Source: Candidatus Rifleibacteriota bacterium (GTDB taxonomy: Bacteria; Muiribacteriota; Ozemobacteria; Ozemobacterales; Ozemobacteraceae). From it: DNA of 35,033 bases. The notes beneath the pieces are model-generated. The model searched no databases. It had not been told where the DNA came from and worked only from the letters and a program-made list of their open reading frames with translations. Location of the stretch: NCBI GenBank assembly GCA_028689875.1, contig JAQVCG010000018.1, positions 1 through 35,033 of the forward strand. The letters run 5' to 3'. Made by a program: the position numbers and the translations under genes. Each line of letters begins with the position of its first letter. The stretch's first letter is position 1. This document shows, piece by piece, positions 25,810-34,489 of the stretch.

Positions 25810-25839
25810 GCACTTAATAAATTAGGAGATGGTGCATTT

Positions 25840-28242
25840 ATGAAAAACATATTCAGTTTTGTATTGCCTTTTGTGTTAGTTCTTTTTTTTGCTGTTTCAG
25901 CTGATGCAAAGCAGTATAAAGTATCAGTTATAGCCGACAGTGAACGTGATGACTTTGCTTATTTGATTGATAGTATCAATACAGAGCTTTCGAAGATTTT
26001 TTCTGAAAAAGATATTGTTTTATTGGAAAAAACGAACGTGACTTCGAACCAATTCGAAGATGAGTCGGCCATTCAAGCCTTGATCTATAAAGCATTAAGA
26101 AATGAAAAGTGTGATGCCGTGATGGCGTTAGGACCGGTATCGTCACATTTGTTAGCATCGATGCGCATTTTTAAAAAACCAGTAATTGCGGCGCATATCG
26201 TTAACGGAAAAATTCAAGGTATTGCTAAAAATGGCAATTCGAGCGGCGTAAGAAATCTGAGTTATATTGATTTTGATGTGGATTTTTTGCATCAGATTGA
26301 GGCGTTTCGCAGAGTAAAAGAGTTTGATACTTTGCATTTGGTTATATCGCCTAATTACTTAAAAGCCGTGCCCCATTTGGCACAATATTTAAAATCTGAA
26401 GCAGATAAGCAAAAAACAGAAATAAAAATAGTAGAAACAAGCAAGGGCCTCGATGAAATGAGAAAACTTCTTGTCAATGCCAAGGCAGCAATGATCGTTC
26501 CCATATTAGGCAGACCTTTTGATTTTCAAAAAGAAATAATTGAATTGCTCAATGAATTAAAGGTTCCGTCTATGGCTATGTTAGGCAGAATACCGGTTGA
26601 AAACGGGGTTTTTTGCAGTCTGACTCCTGATATAGACAATCAAAAACTTGCACGCAGAATAGCGATAAATTTGAATAGAATATTTGCGGGTGATGATGCC
26701 GGCTCTTTTAATATTGATTTTACTATGCCCGAAAGGCTTTCATTCAACATGGAAACGGCAGAAAAAATTGGTTTGTTCCCGACCTGGAGCCAAATGACGG
26801 ATGCATTGCTGTTTTACGGTGAAAGCGCAAGCAAAAACAAAAAAATGGATATCGCAACGGTTATAGAAACGGCACTAACAAAGAACTTGCGACTAATTGC
26901 GAAAAAGCAGGAAAAAGAAAAGCAGCGCCAAAAGACAATAGCAGCGAAATCGGCATACGATCCCGTTTTGCAAATTTCCCTTAATCAACTGAGCATAGAT
27001 AAAGACCGCGCAGAATCGATAATAGCACCGGCAGAGCATTCGGCGAAACTTGGCGCTGACTTGCTGTATGTGATTCACAGCGAAAAGGCTAATGCAAACA
27101 TTGATATTCAAAAGTTGTTTGAGAATGTGAAAAGCGAAGAAGAGCGTGCGCTGATGCTTGATATTGTAAAAGAGGCTCTGACAGCTTATGTTAACGTCTC
27201 AAAGAGCCACGCGATGGTCAATATTCAAAAAGACAATCTTGAAGTAACGCGGGTTAATTTAGAGATGGCGAAGCTGCGTGAAAAGGTTGGCACATCGGGG
27301 CCGGGCGAGGTTTACCGCTGGGAAATTCAGATGGCGGGTGCGCGGCAGGCTGTAATTGGTGCACAGGCGGTGCTGAAAAAGGCGGGAATGGCGCTTAATG
27401 AGGTGCTGCAGAACTCTCAGGAAGACGAATTCGATTTAGACAAATTTGATTTGAGCAAAGACTGTTTTTATTTGAATTACGTGCAAATCGAGCCATACAT
27501 CGATAACTTGAGGGGTTACAAGATTTTTAAAGATTTTATGGTGGCCGATACTTTTGAGTTTTCTCCTGAAATCAGGCAGATTGACGTTGGGATAGCGGCT
27601 GCCGAAAGAATGCTTAAGTCTGAAAAAAGGCGGGGAAAAGACCCGACTGTGGCTTTGCAGTTTAATTTTACGAGAACTTTTAAAGAATGGGGAACGGGCG
27701 ATGATAAGTCGGTGCCGCCACCTTTCAACAGCGTATTTAAGCTGCCTGATAAGAATGACAGTTATGTCGGGGTAAATGTGTCTTTGCCGATTTTTGAGGG
27801 ACGCGAGAGAGCAGCTTCGATAAAGCAGGCCCGGGCAGATGTTTTGAGGCTCAATACAGAAAGAGACTATTTAAAAGACCGTTTAGAGCTGAATACAAGA
27901 GTCACATTAGAAGATGCAAAGGCTTCTTTTGCGAGCATAAATTTGGCTAATTCGAGGGCGGAATATGCTGAAAAAATGCTTGAACTTGTTCAGAATGCGT
28001 ATAGTAGGGGTGCCGTGAGCGTTTTAGACTTGATCGATGCGCAAAATGCCTTTTTGATTGCAAAAGAGGCGGCAGCAGATGCGGTTTTTTCTTTTGTAAG
28101 AGATTTTGTAAATGTATGCCGTGCGGTGGGAAGCTACGACATTATGTTTGACGAAAAAAGCAATGCCGAGTGGTTTGAAAGGCTTAAACTCTACTATGCC
28201 GGCAGAAGTGAAGAACCTAACATAAGAAAGCGCGAGAAATAA
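25840..28242 (+). CDS. Fusion of ABC-type substrate-binding-like domain and TolC outer-membrane domain
   Basis: An 800-aa exported protein with two recognisable parts. Residues 1-23 form a signal peptide ending ADA. Residues about 25-315 resemble the ABC substrate-binding family PF04392 (TrpX-like): KVSVIADSERDDFAYLID, CDAVMALGPVSSHLLASM, VPSMAMLGRIPVENGVFCSLTPD, and the closing LSFNMETAEKIGLFPTW. Residues about 335-790 are a TolC-family barrel domain with both repeats: first MDIATVIETALTKNLRLIAKKQEKEKQ, second SYVGVNVSLPIFEGRERAASIKQA and the late motif YSRGAVSVLDLIDAQNAFLIAKEAA. No adaptor, permease or ATPase gene is adjacent. An exporter whose outer-membrane channel carries its own periplasmic sensor is one reading. 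I see no frameshift, so the fusion looks genuine. Confidence 0.82.
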   Translation: MKNIFSFVLPFVLVLFFAVSADAKQYKVSVIADSERDDFAYLIDSINTELSKIFSEKDIVLLEKTNVTSNQFEDESAIQALIYKALRNEKCDAVMALGPVSSHLLASMRIFKKPVIAAHIVNGKIQGIAKNGNSSGVRNLSYIDFDVDFLHQIEAFRRVKEFDTLHLVISPNYLKAVPHLAQYLKSEADKQKTEIKIVETSKGLDEMRKLLVNAKAAMIVPILGRPFDFQKEIIELLNELKVPSMAMLGRIPVENGVFCSLTPDIDNQKLARRIAINLNRIFAGDDAGSFNIDFTMPERLSFNMETAEKIGLFPTWSQMTDALLFYGESASKNKKMDIATVIETALTKNLRLIAKKQEKEKQRQKTIAAKSAYDPVLQISLNQLSIDKDRAESIIAPAEHSAKLGADLLYVIHSEKANANIDIQKLFENVKSEEERALMLDIVKEALTAYVNVSKSHAMVNIQKDNLEVTRVNLEMAKLREKVGTSGPGEVYRWEIQMAGARQAVIGAQAVLKKAGMALNEVLQNSQEDEFDLDKFDLSKDCFYLNYVQIEPYIDNLRGYKIFKDFMVADTFEFSPEIRQIDVGIAAAERMLKSEKRRGKDPTVALQFNFTRTFKEWGTGDDKSVPPPFNSVFKLPDKNDSYVGVNVSLPIFEGRERAASIKQARADVLRLNTERDYLKDRLELNTRVTLEDAKASFASINLANSRAEYAEKMLELVQNAYSRGAVSVLDLIDAQNAFLIAKEAAADAVFSFVRDFVNVCRAVGSYDIMFDEKSNAEWFERLKLYYAGRSEEPNIRKREK

Positions 28243-31050
28243 TTAAGCCGTAAACACGAGTATGGCGCATTCGCAGCTGTCTTTGATGTTCATCGACTTA
28301 ATCAGATTATTTGTATAGGTGGCCGGGTCTTTGTGATAAGACTCGGCCGCTTTTTGCAGTAATAGTTTTGTATAGCTTGGGTTAGTGCACATAATTATGG
28401 CGCTGTTATCTTTGAATTCAAAGTTAGTTTCTTTGTAGGCACAGGTTTCTGATTCACCGAGCTTGCTGCCTTGGCTGCCTATGGTGGTGACACGTTTAGA
28501 TTTGCCGTTAACAAGTATGGGCAGGGCTTTGCCTGCATTAAGGCATTTTCCTTTGCGTTCATCAAGGTCTATGTTTATGTATTGCAAAGACATGTTGACG
28601 CGTGCAGATTTTTTTATGTGTTTAAGCAGATTGTCGACTTTTTCGCCAAATTTGGCAGGTGATTCTAACAGATTTTTTTCATTTAAAACGGCCGCTTTTA
28701 CCATCGCCATTATAAGGGCGGCAGCTGTGCCATTTTCGTCTGCACTGCCTGTTATAATGGATACATGGTTTTCTGAGCTTTCAAAATAATCGTAATATTT
28801 GCCGTTCAGCTCACTCTGAGAATGAATCTCGGCATAAACCGAGTATAAAAGGCTGTCTGAAATCGGTATAGGAAGCAGATGCTCTTTAACTGCTCCTGCA
28901 ATCTGCAGTTCTTCAAAGTCAACCATAGTATCGTTGAATACTTCGGCAATTTCGCCAAATTCGTTGGCGCCAAGGTTTGGAAGGCGCTTTTTAAAATCGC
29001 GTCTGGATATGGCGTTTGCCCCTTCGCTTAGGCGTTTTATCGGGTATTCAAGACTTTCTGATAAAAATCGGCCCAATATAACAGTTAAAAGCAACGATAT
29101 TATTGCGCTTAAAAGCAGATATTGCATTTCCTCGTTGATTTCGGCTTTGACTTTTGAGACGGGGTAGAGAGCGATTAAATGGCGATTTTCCATTTTTCTG
29201 CATTTAATGCCCATAAGAAGATATTTCTCATTATTGTAGGTTATAAAATGTCTTGGGTTGTTAGGTTTCTCGTTAAGCGTGGTTGTAGTTGCTCTAATCA
29301 TTTTTTTGTCGGGGGTTATGGAAGGCCAGACTTCTCTGTTGTTATATACAACAAAAAGTTTTAGCCCTTCGATATTTCTGTTTGCATGCAATATTTGTCG
29401 TTCGACATACATTGATTCTAAGTAATAGTTTGTCCAATTCATAGCAACGATGAAGTCGAATTTGGCTTTATCAAAAACAGATATGAACGTATTGAATATT
29501 GAAATATTTCTGTTTCCCACACCAAAGCTGAATATCTCTCCATCACTAGATATGAATTGATGCAATACTTCTATTAAAGGCTTTTGCAGAAATGATTCGC
29601 ATACAATCTCAAGTTCGGTCGAGGTTTTGGTGTCTTCAGGCTCTTCGTTTAAAATGCCAAGTATAAATTTTAAAACCGAGGTTAATATGTCGAATTCAGT
29701 GGTTAAGTCTTTTCTTCTGCTATCATCAAATTGGTTTAATATGAATTCTTCATCGTTTAAATTTAGAATTCTTGATGTTCCCATAGTTTTTGACGAGCTG
29801 GCAATAAGATAAACTCCTGACTCGTCATGGTTTTTGATGTCTAAATGGGCTAAAAAAGTTTGATAATTTTCTAGTGTTAAACCTTCTTTTAGGGTTGGAA
29901 CAAAAATATTCAGCGCATTTTTAATATTGTTTATTTGCATTGCGTATTCTGATTCCATTCTGTTATCAAAATTCAGAATATATTGTGTGCCTTTAGCGTG
30001 CATGTTGTCATACAGTGCCAATTCTTTTTGTATAATATAATCGTAAGCAGTAAAAAACAGCATTGCAAGCGGAAGTCCGTTCGCGTATAAAAAAATCAGC
30101 AAAAGCTTTTTTGAAATGCTGATAAACATTGGCTTTTTAGAGATTTTATTTTTAACAGCCATGTATACCCAGGGAAGTAAAAATAATATAGGTATAACTG
30201 TATTAAAATGGGTGCTTGCGAATATAGATTGTGAGTAAAATTCCTTTTTAACAAATGCAAATATAAGCATTTCATCGTCTTGAAAAACCTTGAAAACACG
30301 GCCTTTTTCAGGATCATCACAGACATCTTTAAGCACCGGTTCTCCATTAATTATTGCATTAAAAGTAATGTTTTCGTTTTGAGGCTGTATATGCTCGATA
30401 TAGTGCTTTAAAGCGTAATGATTTTCTAAATTTTTCGGTTCAATGAAAATGGCAATTTTATGAGAAAGATTTTTGGTTGCTTTTAGCCAAACATAAGGTT
30501 TTTGGCTTTTGCTGTCGCATCTGAGTATCGAAGACTCGGGGTACCTATTTATATAAACGTGATCGAGTATTATTTGAGGGCCGAATAGTTTTCTGAAATT
30601 TATAGTTTCTTCGAGAGTGTAAGTCCTTTTTTCGGGCGTTAAATTAATGCACTTATGAAATGTTTCGTTCCAAAATTGCTTCCAGTCGCCGTTAAAATTT
30701 TTTGAATCTATAGAATAGGCTATTGCTCTATTATTTGGATTCCATAATATGTATTCAAAACTGTCGTAAACAAGGTCTTGTCCGGTTTGAAGAACTTCTT
30801 GCGGGTCATTGCTTTTAATTGCTTTTGCGAAAAGCATATTGAAATAATTAATAAAAAAAGTCTCGTCATGCAAATAATATTCAAGTGTTTTAAAATCTGT
30901 TTCGATTTTATATTCGGCCGTTTCTAACAAGCTTTTTTCTTTTTTTGTTTTAATGTATTCGAACCCAATAATCAGAACGGATATGGGAATGATCGCGAAA
31001 AGAATTATGTGAAGGGCAAGCCACAATGTTTTTGACGATTTTTTAAACAT
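28243..31050 (-). CDS. Membrane SpoIIE-type pseudophosphatase with HAMP domain
   Basis: A large membrane signalling protein, about 935 aa, paralogous to the gene upstream. TM1 is near residues 8-28; an extracytoplasmic region follows; two helices occur around 275-340, including FLYANGLPLAMLFFTAYDYI; then a second outer region, TM near 650 and a HAMP domain (SLEYPIKRLSEGANAISRRDF). The C-terminal domain has the SpoIIE/PP2C fold pattern but its metal ligands are replaced: GGD becomes NGK751, GDVAGHG becomes GS769ADENG, and DDxT becomes SCEC. It should lack Mn-dependent phosphatase activity. The start is set by GAGGAG at 31058-31063, so the first seven codons of the open frame are excluded. It overlaps the upstream gene by 8 bases. 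Confidence 0.85.
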   Translation of the reverse strand: MFKKSSKTLWLALHIILFAIIPISVLIIGFEYIKTKKEKSLLETAEYKIETDFKTLEYYLHDETFFINYFNMLFAKAIKSNDPQEVLQTGQDLVYDSFEYILWNPNNRAIAYSIDSKNFNGDWKQFWNETFHKCINLTPEKRTYTLEETINFRKLFGPQIILDHVYINRYPESSILRCDSKSQKPYVWLKATKNLSHKIAIFIEPKNLENHYALKHYIEHIQPQNENITFNAIINGEPVLKDVCDDPEKGRVFKVFQDDEMLIFAFVKKEFYSQSIFASTHFNTVIPILFLLPWVYMAVKNKISKKPMFISISKKLLLIFLYANGLPLAMLFFTAYDYIIQKELALYDNMHAKGTQYILNFDNRMESEYAMQINNIKNALNIFVPTLKEGLTLENYQTFLAHLDIKNHDESGVYLIASSSKTMGTSRILNLNDEEFILNQFDDSRRKDLTTEFDILTSVLKFILGILNEEPEDTKTSTELEIVCESFLQKPLIEVLHQFISSDGEIFSFGVGNRNISIFNTFISVFDKAKFDFIVAMNWTNYYLESMYVERQILHANRNIEGLKLFVVYNNREVWPSITPDKKMIRATTTTLNEKPNNPRHFITYNNEKYLLMGIKCRKMENRHLIALYPVSKVKAEINEEMQYLLLSAIISLLLTVILGRFLSESLEYPIKRLSEGANAISRRDFKKRLPNLGANEFGEIAEVFNDTMVDFEELQIAGAVKEHLLPIPISDSLLYSVYAEIHSQSELNGKYYDYFESSENHVSIITGSADENGTAAALIMAMVKAAVLNEKNLLESPAKFGEKVDNLLKHIKKSARVNMSLQYINIDLDERKGKCLNAGKALPILVNGKSKRVTTIGSQGSKLGESETCAYKETNFEFKDNSAIIMCTNPSYTKLLLQKAAESYHKDPATYTNNLIKSMNIKDSCECAILVFTA

Positions 31051-33994
31051 TATTTTGCTCCTCATTATCAAATCTGATAAGCAAGATGGTGGTGTCGTCG
31101 TCTACGCCTTTACTCCAGGCTCTGTTAGCATTGAATATATTCCGGTAATAAGTCTCTAAATCTTCATTCCAAGAATCTTCAAGGCATTTTAACAGCCTTT
31201 TTGAGCCAAAAGCTTCGTTTTGTGAATTAATCGCCTCTATAAGGCAGTCGCTGTAAAGTATTAAAGTGTCTTTGGGTTTAAGCACAAAATTGTGGTTATT
31301 GCATTTAAGTTTTTTTGTTATTCCTAAGGGTGTTCCGATAATTTCTTTGAAGTATGCGTTTTTGCCTTTATCCTCAACTATTACGGGGTAGCAGTGCCCT
31401 GAATTCGAAATGGTGCATTCTCCTGTAATGTCGTTTATGGTTATAAATTGGCAGGTTAGCATTCTTTTCAGATTGCTTTTCCTTAATGTGTAAAGGGTGT
31501 TGTGCAGCGATAAAAGCATTTCTGCGGGGTTTTTTGCTTTGCTCTTATTAAGAATAATGGTTGCTTTTGCAACAGCCATTATTATTGCCGCAGGTATTCC
31601 GTGGCCTGCCACATCTCCCATTAAAACGCCTGTAAAAGAGTCAGAAATAGAAAAATGGTCGAAATAGTCGCCTCCTAATTTGGTCATTGTCACGCTTTTT
31701 CCAAATATTTCGATGTTGTTGTGTTTGTGGCGGCTTTCGGGTAGCAAAGCTTGCTGAACGATTTTACCGACAGCGAGTTCACTCAAGCCTTCTGAAGTTT
31801 CTTTAAAAACTTTTCCGAGTTCTCCGAATTCGTCGTTGTTTTCAATTTTAGTTTTAAATTCGTAGTTTTGTGAGTTTATTTGTTTAACGGCGTTTGAAAG
31901 TTGATGCACAGGAGAAATAAACTGTTTGTTTAAAGCTATTATAACGGCGCTGATAATGGCAAAATTAAGCAAGGCAAGCAGGCCGATTTTAAATTTAAGA
32001 TTGTTGATTTTTGTATCTATTATTTTTGCCGGCAAAGTTGCGCACAATATCATTTGATTATTGTATGAGCCCGGCAGTGCGGTAAAGATGTGCTTTTCGT
32101 TATTGATTAAAACATTGTTTTCATGTGTTATTTGGGAATCTAGCGATTTGCTTAATGCAGAAATAATTTTTTCAGAATCGTTTCCTTTGTAGCCGATTAG
32201 GGTCTTTTCGTTGATTCCCATTGCCATGTATTTGGTTTCATTAGTTTGGGCATTTTTTTCGTTAATAATGTTTTGAATGTATAGTTTTTGGAAATCTTCC
32301 ATGCTCCAAAGTATGAATAAAACGGAATTAAATTTTCTGGTTTCTTTGTTTCCCAGAATGTGTACCATGCAAAGGGATATTTCTGAGCCCAAATTAAATT
32401 CATCTAATTTACCGATTAATTTTGTTGCGTGTTGAAGAATTGAGCTATTAAATCTGTCGAAATTCATAGCTTTTTTCCAGATAGGAGTATTATTAAAATT
32501 GCTTACGCTATCTTCATTTATGAGTTGTTCTGTCGAGTTTTCGTCTAAGTTAGCCAGTTTTAGTGTGCTTAATGAGAAAAGTCTCATAGGTTCGTGCGGA
32601 CTGATAATTTTATCGTTAGCTTTGCAGGCCACAATGCTTTTCCCTGTTTTGTCATAAGCATTTATCTCTTCAGCATTAAGATGGGTAAGTAATCTTTTTA
32701 ACTCGCTTTTATCTGATTCGTTTGGCAGTCTGTTTTTTGTGTTTTTGAAAAGTTCATCAAATTCATCAAAAACTTTTTTGGTAAATTTTCTTTTATGGTG
32801 AACAAGACCGGAATCGAGATCTCTTAGAATTCTTTCGTTGTTTTTGTGAGTTTCTCTTATAATTGCTTTTTCGTATTGCTGTATATGTTCATACCCGATA
32901 GTGCCTAATATTAGCAGCGGCAGGCCGTTTGCATATACGAATAAAATGGCGATTTGCTTTTTTATCGAAAAGTAATTTTGGTTGTTTACGAGTTTGTAGC
33001 AATAGTGTAAGAAGATTAAAAGCAATAGTGCAGCGGCAATTTTTGTGAGAATTTCATTTTTAATTTGTGTCGGATAGCCGGTTTGCATATGCTCTTTGTT
33101 CATTATGCAATAGCTTCTCAGGCTGGGTGTGAGCAGTTTAAAAGCAATAATTCTGTTGTCGGTTATTCTATGGCTGAATGCGGAGTTTTCATATTTGGTC
33201 AGCTCAAGTAAGAGGTCTTTTGTTTCGTTGTTTGGGTTATTTTCAGCGAGTTTTTTCAGGTTGTTTATATCGATAATGCCTGTTTTCATTTTATCGTCGC
33301 TTCGATTTAGTCTGGTAATTATCTTATCAATGCCGGGGTTTTGTGATTCAATGGGCTTTATAAAGCAAAGTAAGGTAAGGTTATCGTCAGAGTTGAACCA
33401 AACGAGTTGAAAATCGTTTTTACTGTCTGCGATGATGCATTTTCCGTGTTCTTCGGGCATAAATGGCAGTCTGAAATCTTTAGTTTGAATAAATTTCCCG
33501 ATTAGGGGTCTGAAAGTTTTAATATCTTTCTCTATGAATTCTAGTGCTGAATTAGAGTTGATTCCGTCTTTTTTAAAAAGTTCGACGATTGTTTTCAAAT
33601 AGGTATGAAGTTTTGCAATAAAATATCTATATTTCTTAAAGTCTGTGAGTTTTTCAACTATTTGTCCGTTTTTGTCCCAGGTAATGATTCTAATTTCATT
33701 GGGTAATAATTGTTTAAATTTATTGATTTCTGATTCGAGTGTATCGAATTTGTTTTGGCTTTTTGTAGTTTTGTCGAAAATATTTTTAAGTAAAAGATGG
33801 AAATAGTGTGCATTGTCAGAATATTTTCCCATCAGATTCAGCTTTTTATCCATCTTTTCGAAGACTTCTTCGACTTCGTTTTGATGTCTGATGTTTAATG
33901 TTTCTGATAATATTTCATTCAACAATAGGGCAGGTATAAGCGCAAAGCAAATCAGCATGCCTATCTGCCAAAGTAATTTATACTTAAACAACAT
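31043..33994 (-). CDS. Membrane SpoIIE-type PP2C phosphatase with HAMP domain
   Basis: A 983-aa membrane protein. TM1 lies at about 11-30, followed by a large extracytoplasmic sensor region (about 31-310), two helices around 312-365 (the second with LFVYANGLPLLILGTIGYEHI), a second outer region, TM about 680-700 and a HAMP domain (SPVHQLSNAVKQINSQNYEF). The C-terminal SpoIIE phosphatase domain keeps its metal ligands: LGGD776YFD, GD794VAGHG, YSDCLIEA and VDDDTT (965-969). It probably dephosphorylates a partner such as an anti-sigma-factor antagonist, as in RsbU-like systems, but no such partner is encoded nearby. The ATG has little Shine-Dalgarno. A TATAAT box at 34034-34039 (minus strand) lies 39 bases upstream. 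Confidence 0.9.
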   Translation of the reverse strand: MLFKYKLLWQIGMLICFALIPALLLNEILSETLNIRHQNEVEEVFEKMDKKLNLMGKYSDNAHYFHLLLKNIFDKTTKSQNKFDTLESEINKFKQLLPNEIRIITWDKNGQIVEKLTDFKKYRYFIAKLHTYLKTIVELFKKDGINSNSALEFIEKDIKTFRPLIGKFIQTKDFRLPFMPEEHGKCIIADSKNDFQLVWFNSDDNLTLLCFIKPIESQNPGIDKIITRLNRSDDKMKTGIIDINNLKKLAENNPNNETKDLLLELTKYENSAFSHRITDNRIIAFKLLTPSLRSYCIMNKEHMQTGYPTQIKNEILTKIAAALLLLIFLHYCYKLVNNQNYFSIKKQIAILFVYANGLPLLILGTIGYEHIQQYEKAIIRETHKNNERILRDLDSGLVHHKRKFTKKVFDEFDELFKNTKNRLPNESDKSELKRLLTHLNAEEINAYDKTGKSIVACKANDKIISPHEPMRLFSLSTLKLANLDENSTEQLINEDSVSNFNNTPIWKKAMNFDRFNSSILQHATKLIGKLDEFNLGSEISLCMVHILGNKETRKFNSVLFILWSMEDFQKLYIQNIINEKNAQTNETKYMAMGINEKTLIGYKGNDSEKIISALSKSLDSQITHENNVLINNEKHIFTALPGSYNNQMILCATLPAKIIDTKINNLKFKIGLLALLNFAIISAVIIALNKQFISPVHQLSNAVKQINSQNYEFKTKIENNDEFGELGKVFKETSEGLSELAVGKIVQQALLPESRHKHNNIEIFGKSVTMTKLGGDYFDHFSISDSFTGVLMGDVAGHGIPAAIIMAVAKATIILNKSKAKNPAEMLLSLHNTLYTLRKSNLKRMLTCQFITINDITGECTISNSGHCYPVIVEDKGKNAYFKEIIGTPLGITKKLKCNNHNFVLKPKDTLILYSDCLIEAINSQNEAFGSKRLLKCLEDSWNEDLETYYRNIFNANRAWSKGVDDDTTILLIRFDNEEQNNV
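31058..31063 (-). promoter_or_regulatory. Ribosome binding site deciding the pseudophosphatase start
   Basis: GAGGAG, 7 bases before the ATG at 31050 and inside the 3' end of the upstream gene. It indicates translational coupling of the pair. Confidence 0.75.
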
Positions 33995-34033
33995 ACTAAG
34001 TAGTTAATAGCTTTCTTGATTCCTCAGATTGAT

Positions 34034-34039
34034 ATTATA
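34034..34039 (-). promoter_or_regulatory. -10 box upstream of the phosphatase pair
   Basis: Perfect TATAAT on the minus strand, about 39 bases before the ATG at 33994. I see no convincing -35 at the right distance. Confidence 0.35.
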
Positions 34040-34080
34040 ACAGATAAAGTAACACATTATTACGGTTAAAATTATAAATA

Positions 34081-34110
34081 TTTACAATTTCTTTTGGGGT
34101 GTGTTACAAT
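34081..34110 (+). promoter_or_regulatory. Strong candidate promoter of a short transcript
   Basis: -35 TTTACA (34081-34086), 18-base spacer, -10 TACAAT (34105-34110), each one mismatch from consensus. The expected start is about 34117. Confidence 0.65.
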
Positions 34111-34116
34111 CGGGGC

Positions 34117-34192
34117 AATGGGTTCGGATAAAATTTATCCGAAGAAACTGGATGGTCGGGCCGCCGTCCGCATATGCGGGGCAGTTTTTTAG
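34117..34192 (+). ncRNA. Candidate structured RNA or leader, family unrecognised
   Basis: A short region directly after a strong promoter. It contains a 9-bp hairpin (34123-34131 with 34135-34143). It then has a second structure whose outer stem AAACTG/CAGTTT (34145-34150 with 34182-34187) encloses a 12-base GC-rich palindrome (34168-34179). A T run (34185-34190) follows, so the whole could end as an intrinsic terminator. It does not match any riboswitch, SRP or 6S consensus I know. An ATG at 34118 opens a 24-codon frame ending at 34192, so a tiny leaderless peptide is an alternative. It may be a stand-alone small RNA or the 5' leader of the small membrane protein at 34280. Confidence 0.4.
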
Positions 34193-34220
34193 TTTTTAGA
34201 TAATTTTGTTCCTGCGTATG

Positions 34221-34251
34221 TAAGACATAAAACGAGTGTTTTTTTGTCTTA
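34221..34251 (+). other. Hairpin ahead of the small membrane protein gene
   Basis: TAAGAC (34221-34226) pairs with GTCTTA (34246-34251), and an inner AAAAC/GTTTT extends it. It ends 14 bases before the ribosome binding site at 34280's gene and could modulate its translation. Confidence 0.35.
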
Positions 34252-34279
34252 GAGAAACTACAAACAGGAGACAAAAAAT

Positions 34280-34420
34280 ATGTCATCAGATTATGAACGA
34301 CGCCCTTTGACAGAGGAAGAGCTTTTTCTAGAGCGCAAGAGCGAAATAAAACGCAAAGTAACTTTTTTTGTAGTTTGCCTGGTAGGAATGTTAGTTGGCA
34401 AGTATGTTTTTGGTTTTTAA
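34280..34420 (+). CDS. Small single-pass membrane protein (46 aa)
   Basis: A short frame with good translation signals: AGGAG at 34266-34270, 9 bases before the ATG. The product starts MSSDYERRPLTEEELFLERK, a charged and probably cytoplasmic segment. After KRK, one hydrophobic helix follows (about 27-46, VTFFVVCLVGMLVGKYVFGF) and runs to the C-terminus. It lies between the candidate structured RNA and ssrA; the ssrA promoter begins 2 bases past its stop. I recognise no family. The clear ribosome binding site and the amphipathic-then-hydrophobic layout support a real gene, but length alone cannot exclude chance. Confidence 0.6.
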   Translation: MSSDYERRPLTEEELFLERKSEIKRKVTFFVVCLVGMLVGKYVFGF

Positions 34421-34421
34421 G

Positions 34422-34450
34422 TTGCGTCGGTAAATTTTTTAATATATACT
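34422..34450 (+). promoter_or_regulatory. Candidate ssrA promoter
   Basis: -35 TTGCGT (34422-34427), 17-base spacer, -10 TATACT (34445-34450). Transcription would begin about 33 bases before the mature tmRNA 5' end, leaving a leader for RNase P to remove. Confidence 0.65.
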
Positions 34451-34489
34451 GATTATTAGAGTGGTTGTTTAGTTCAACTGCCGAAATTG

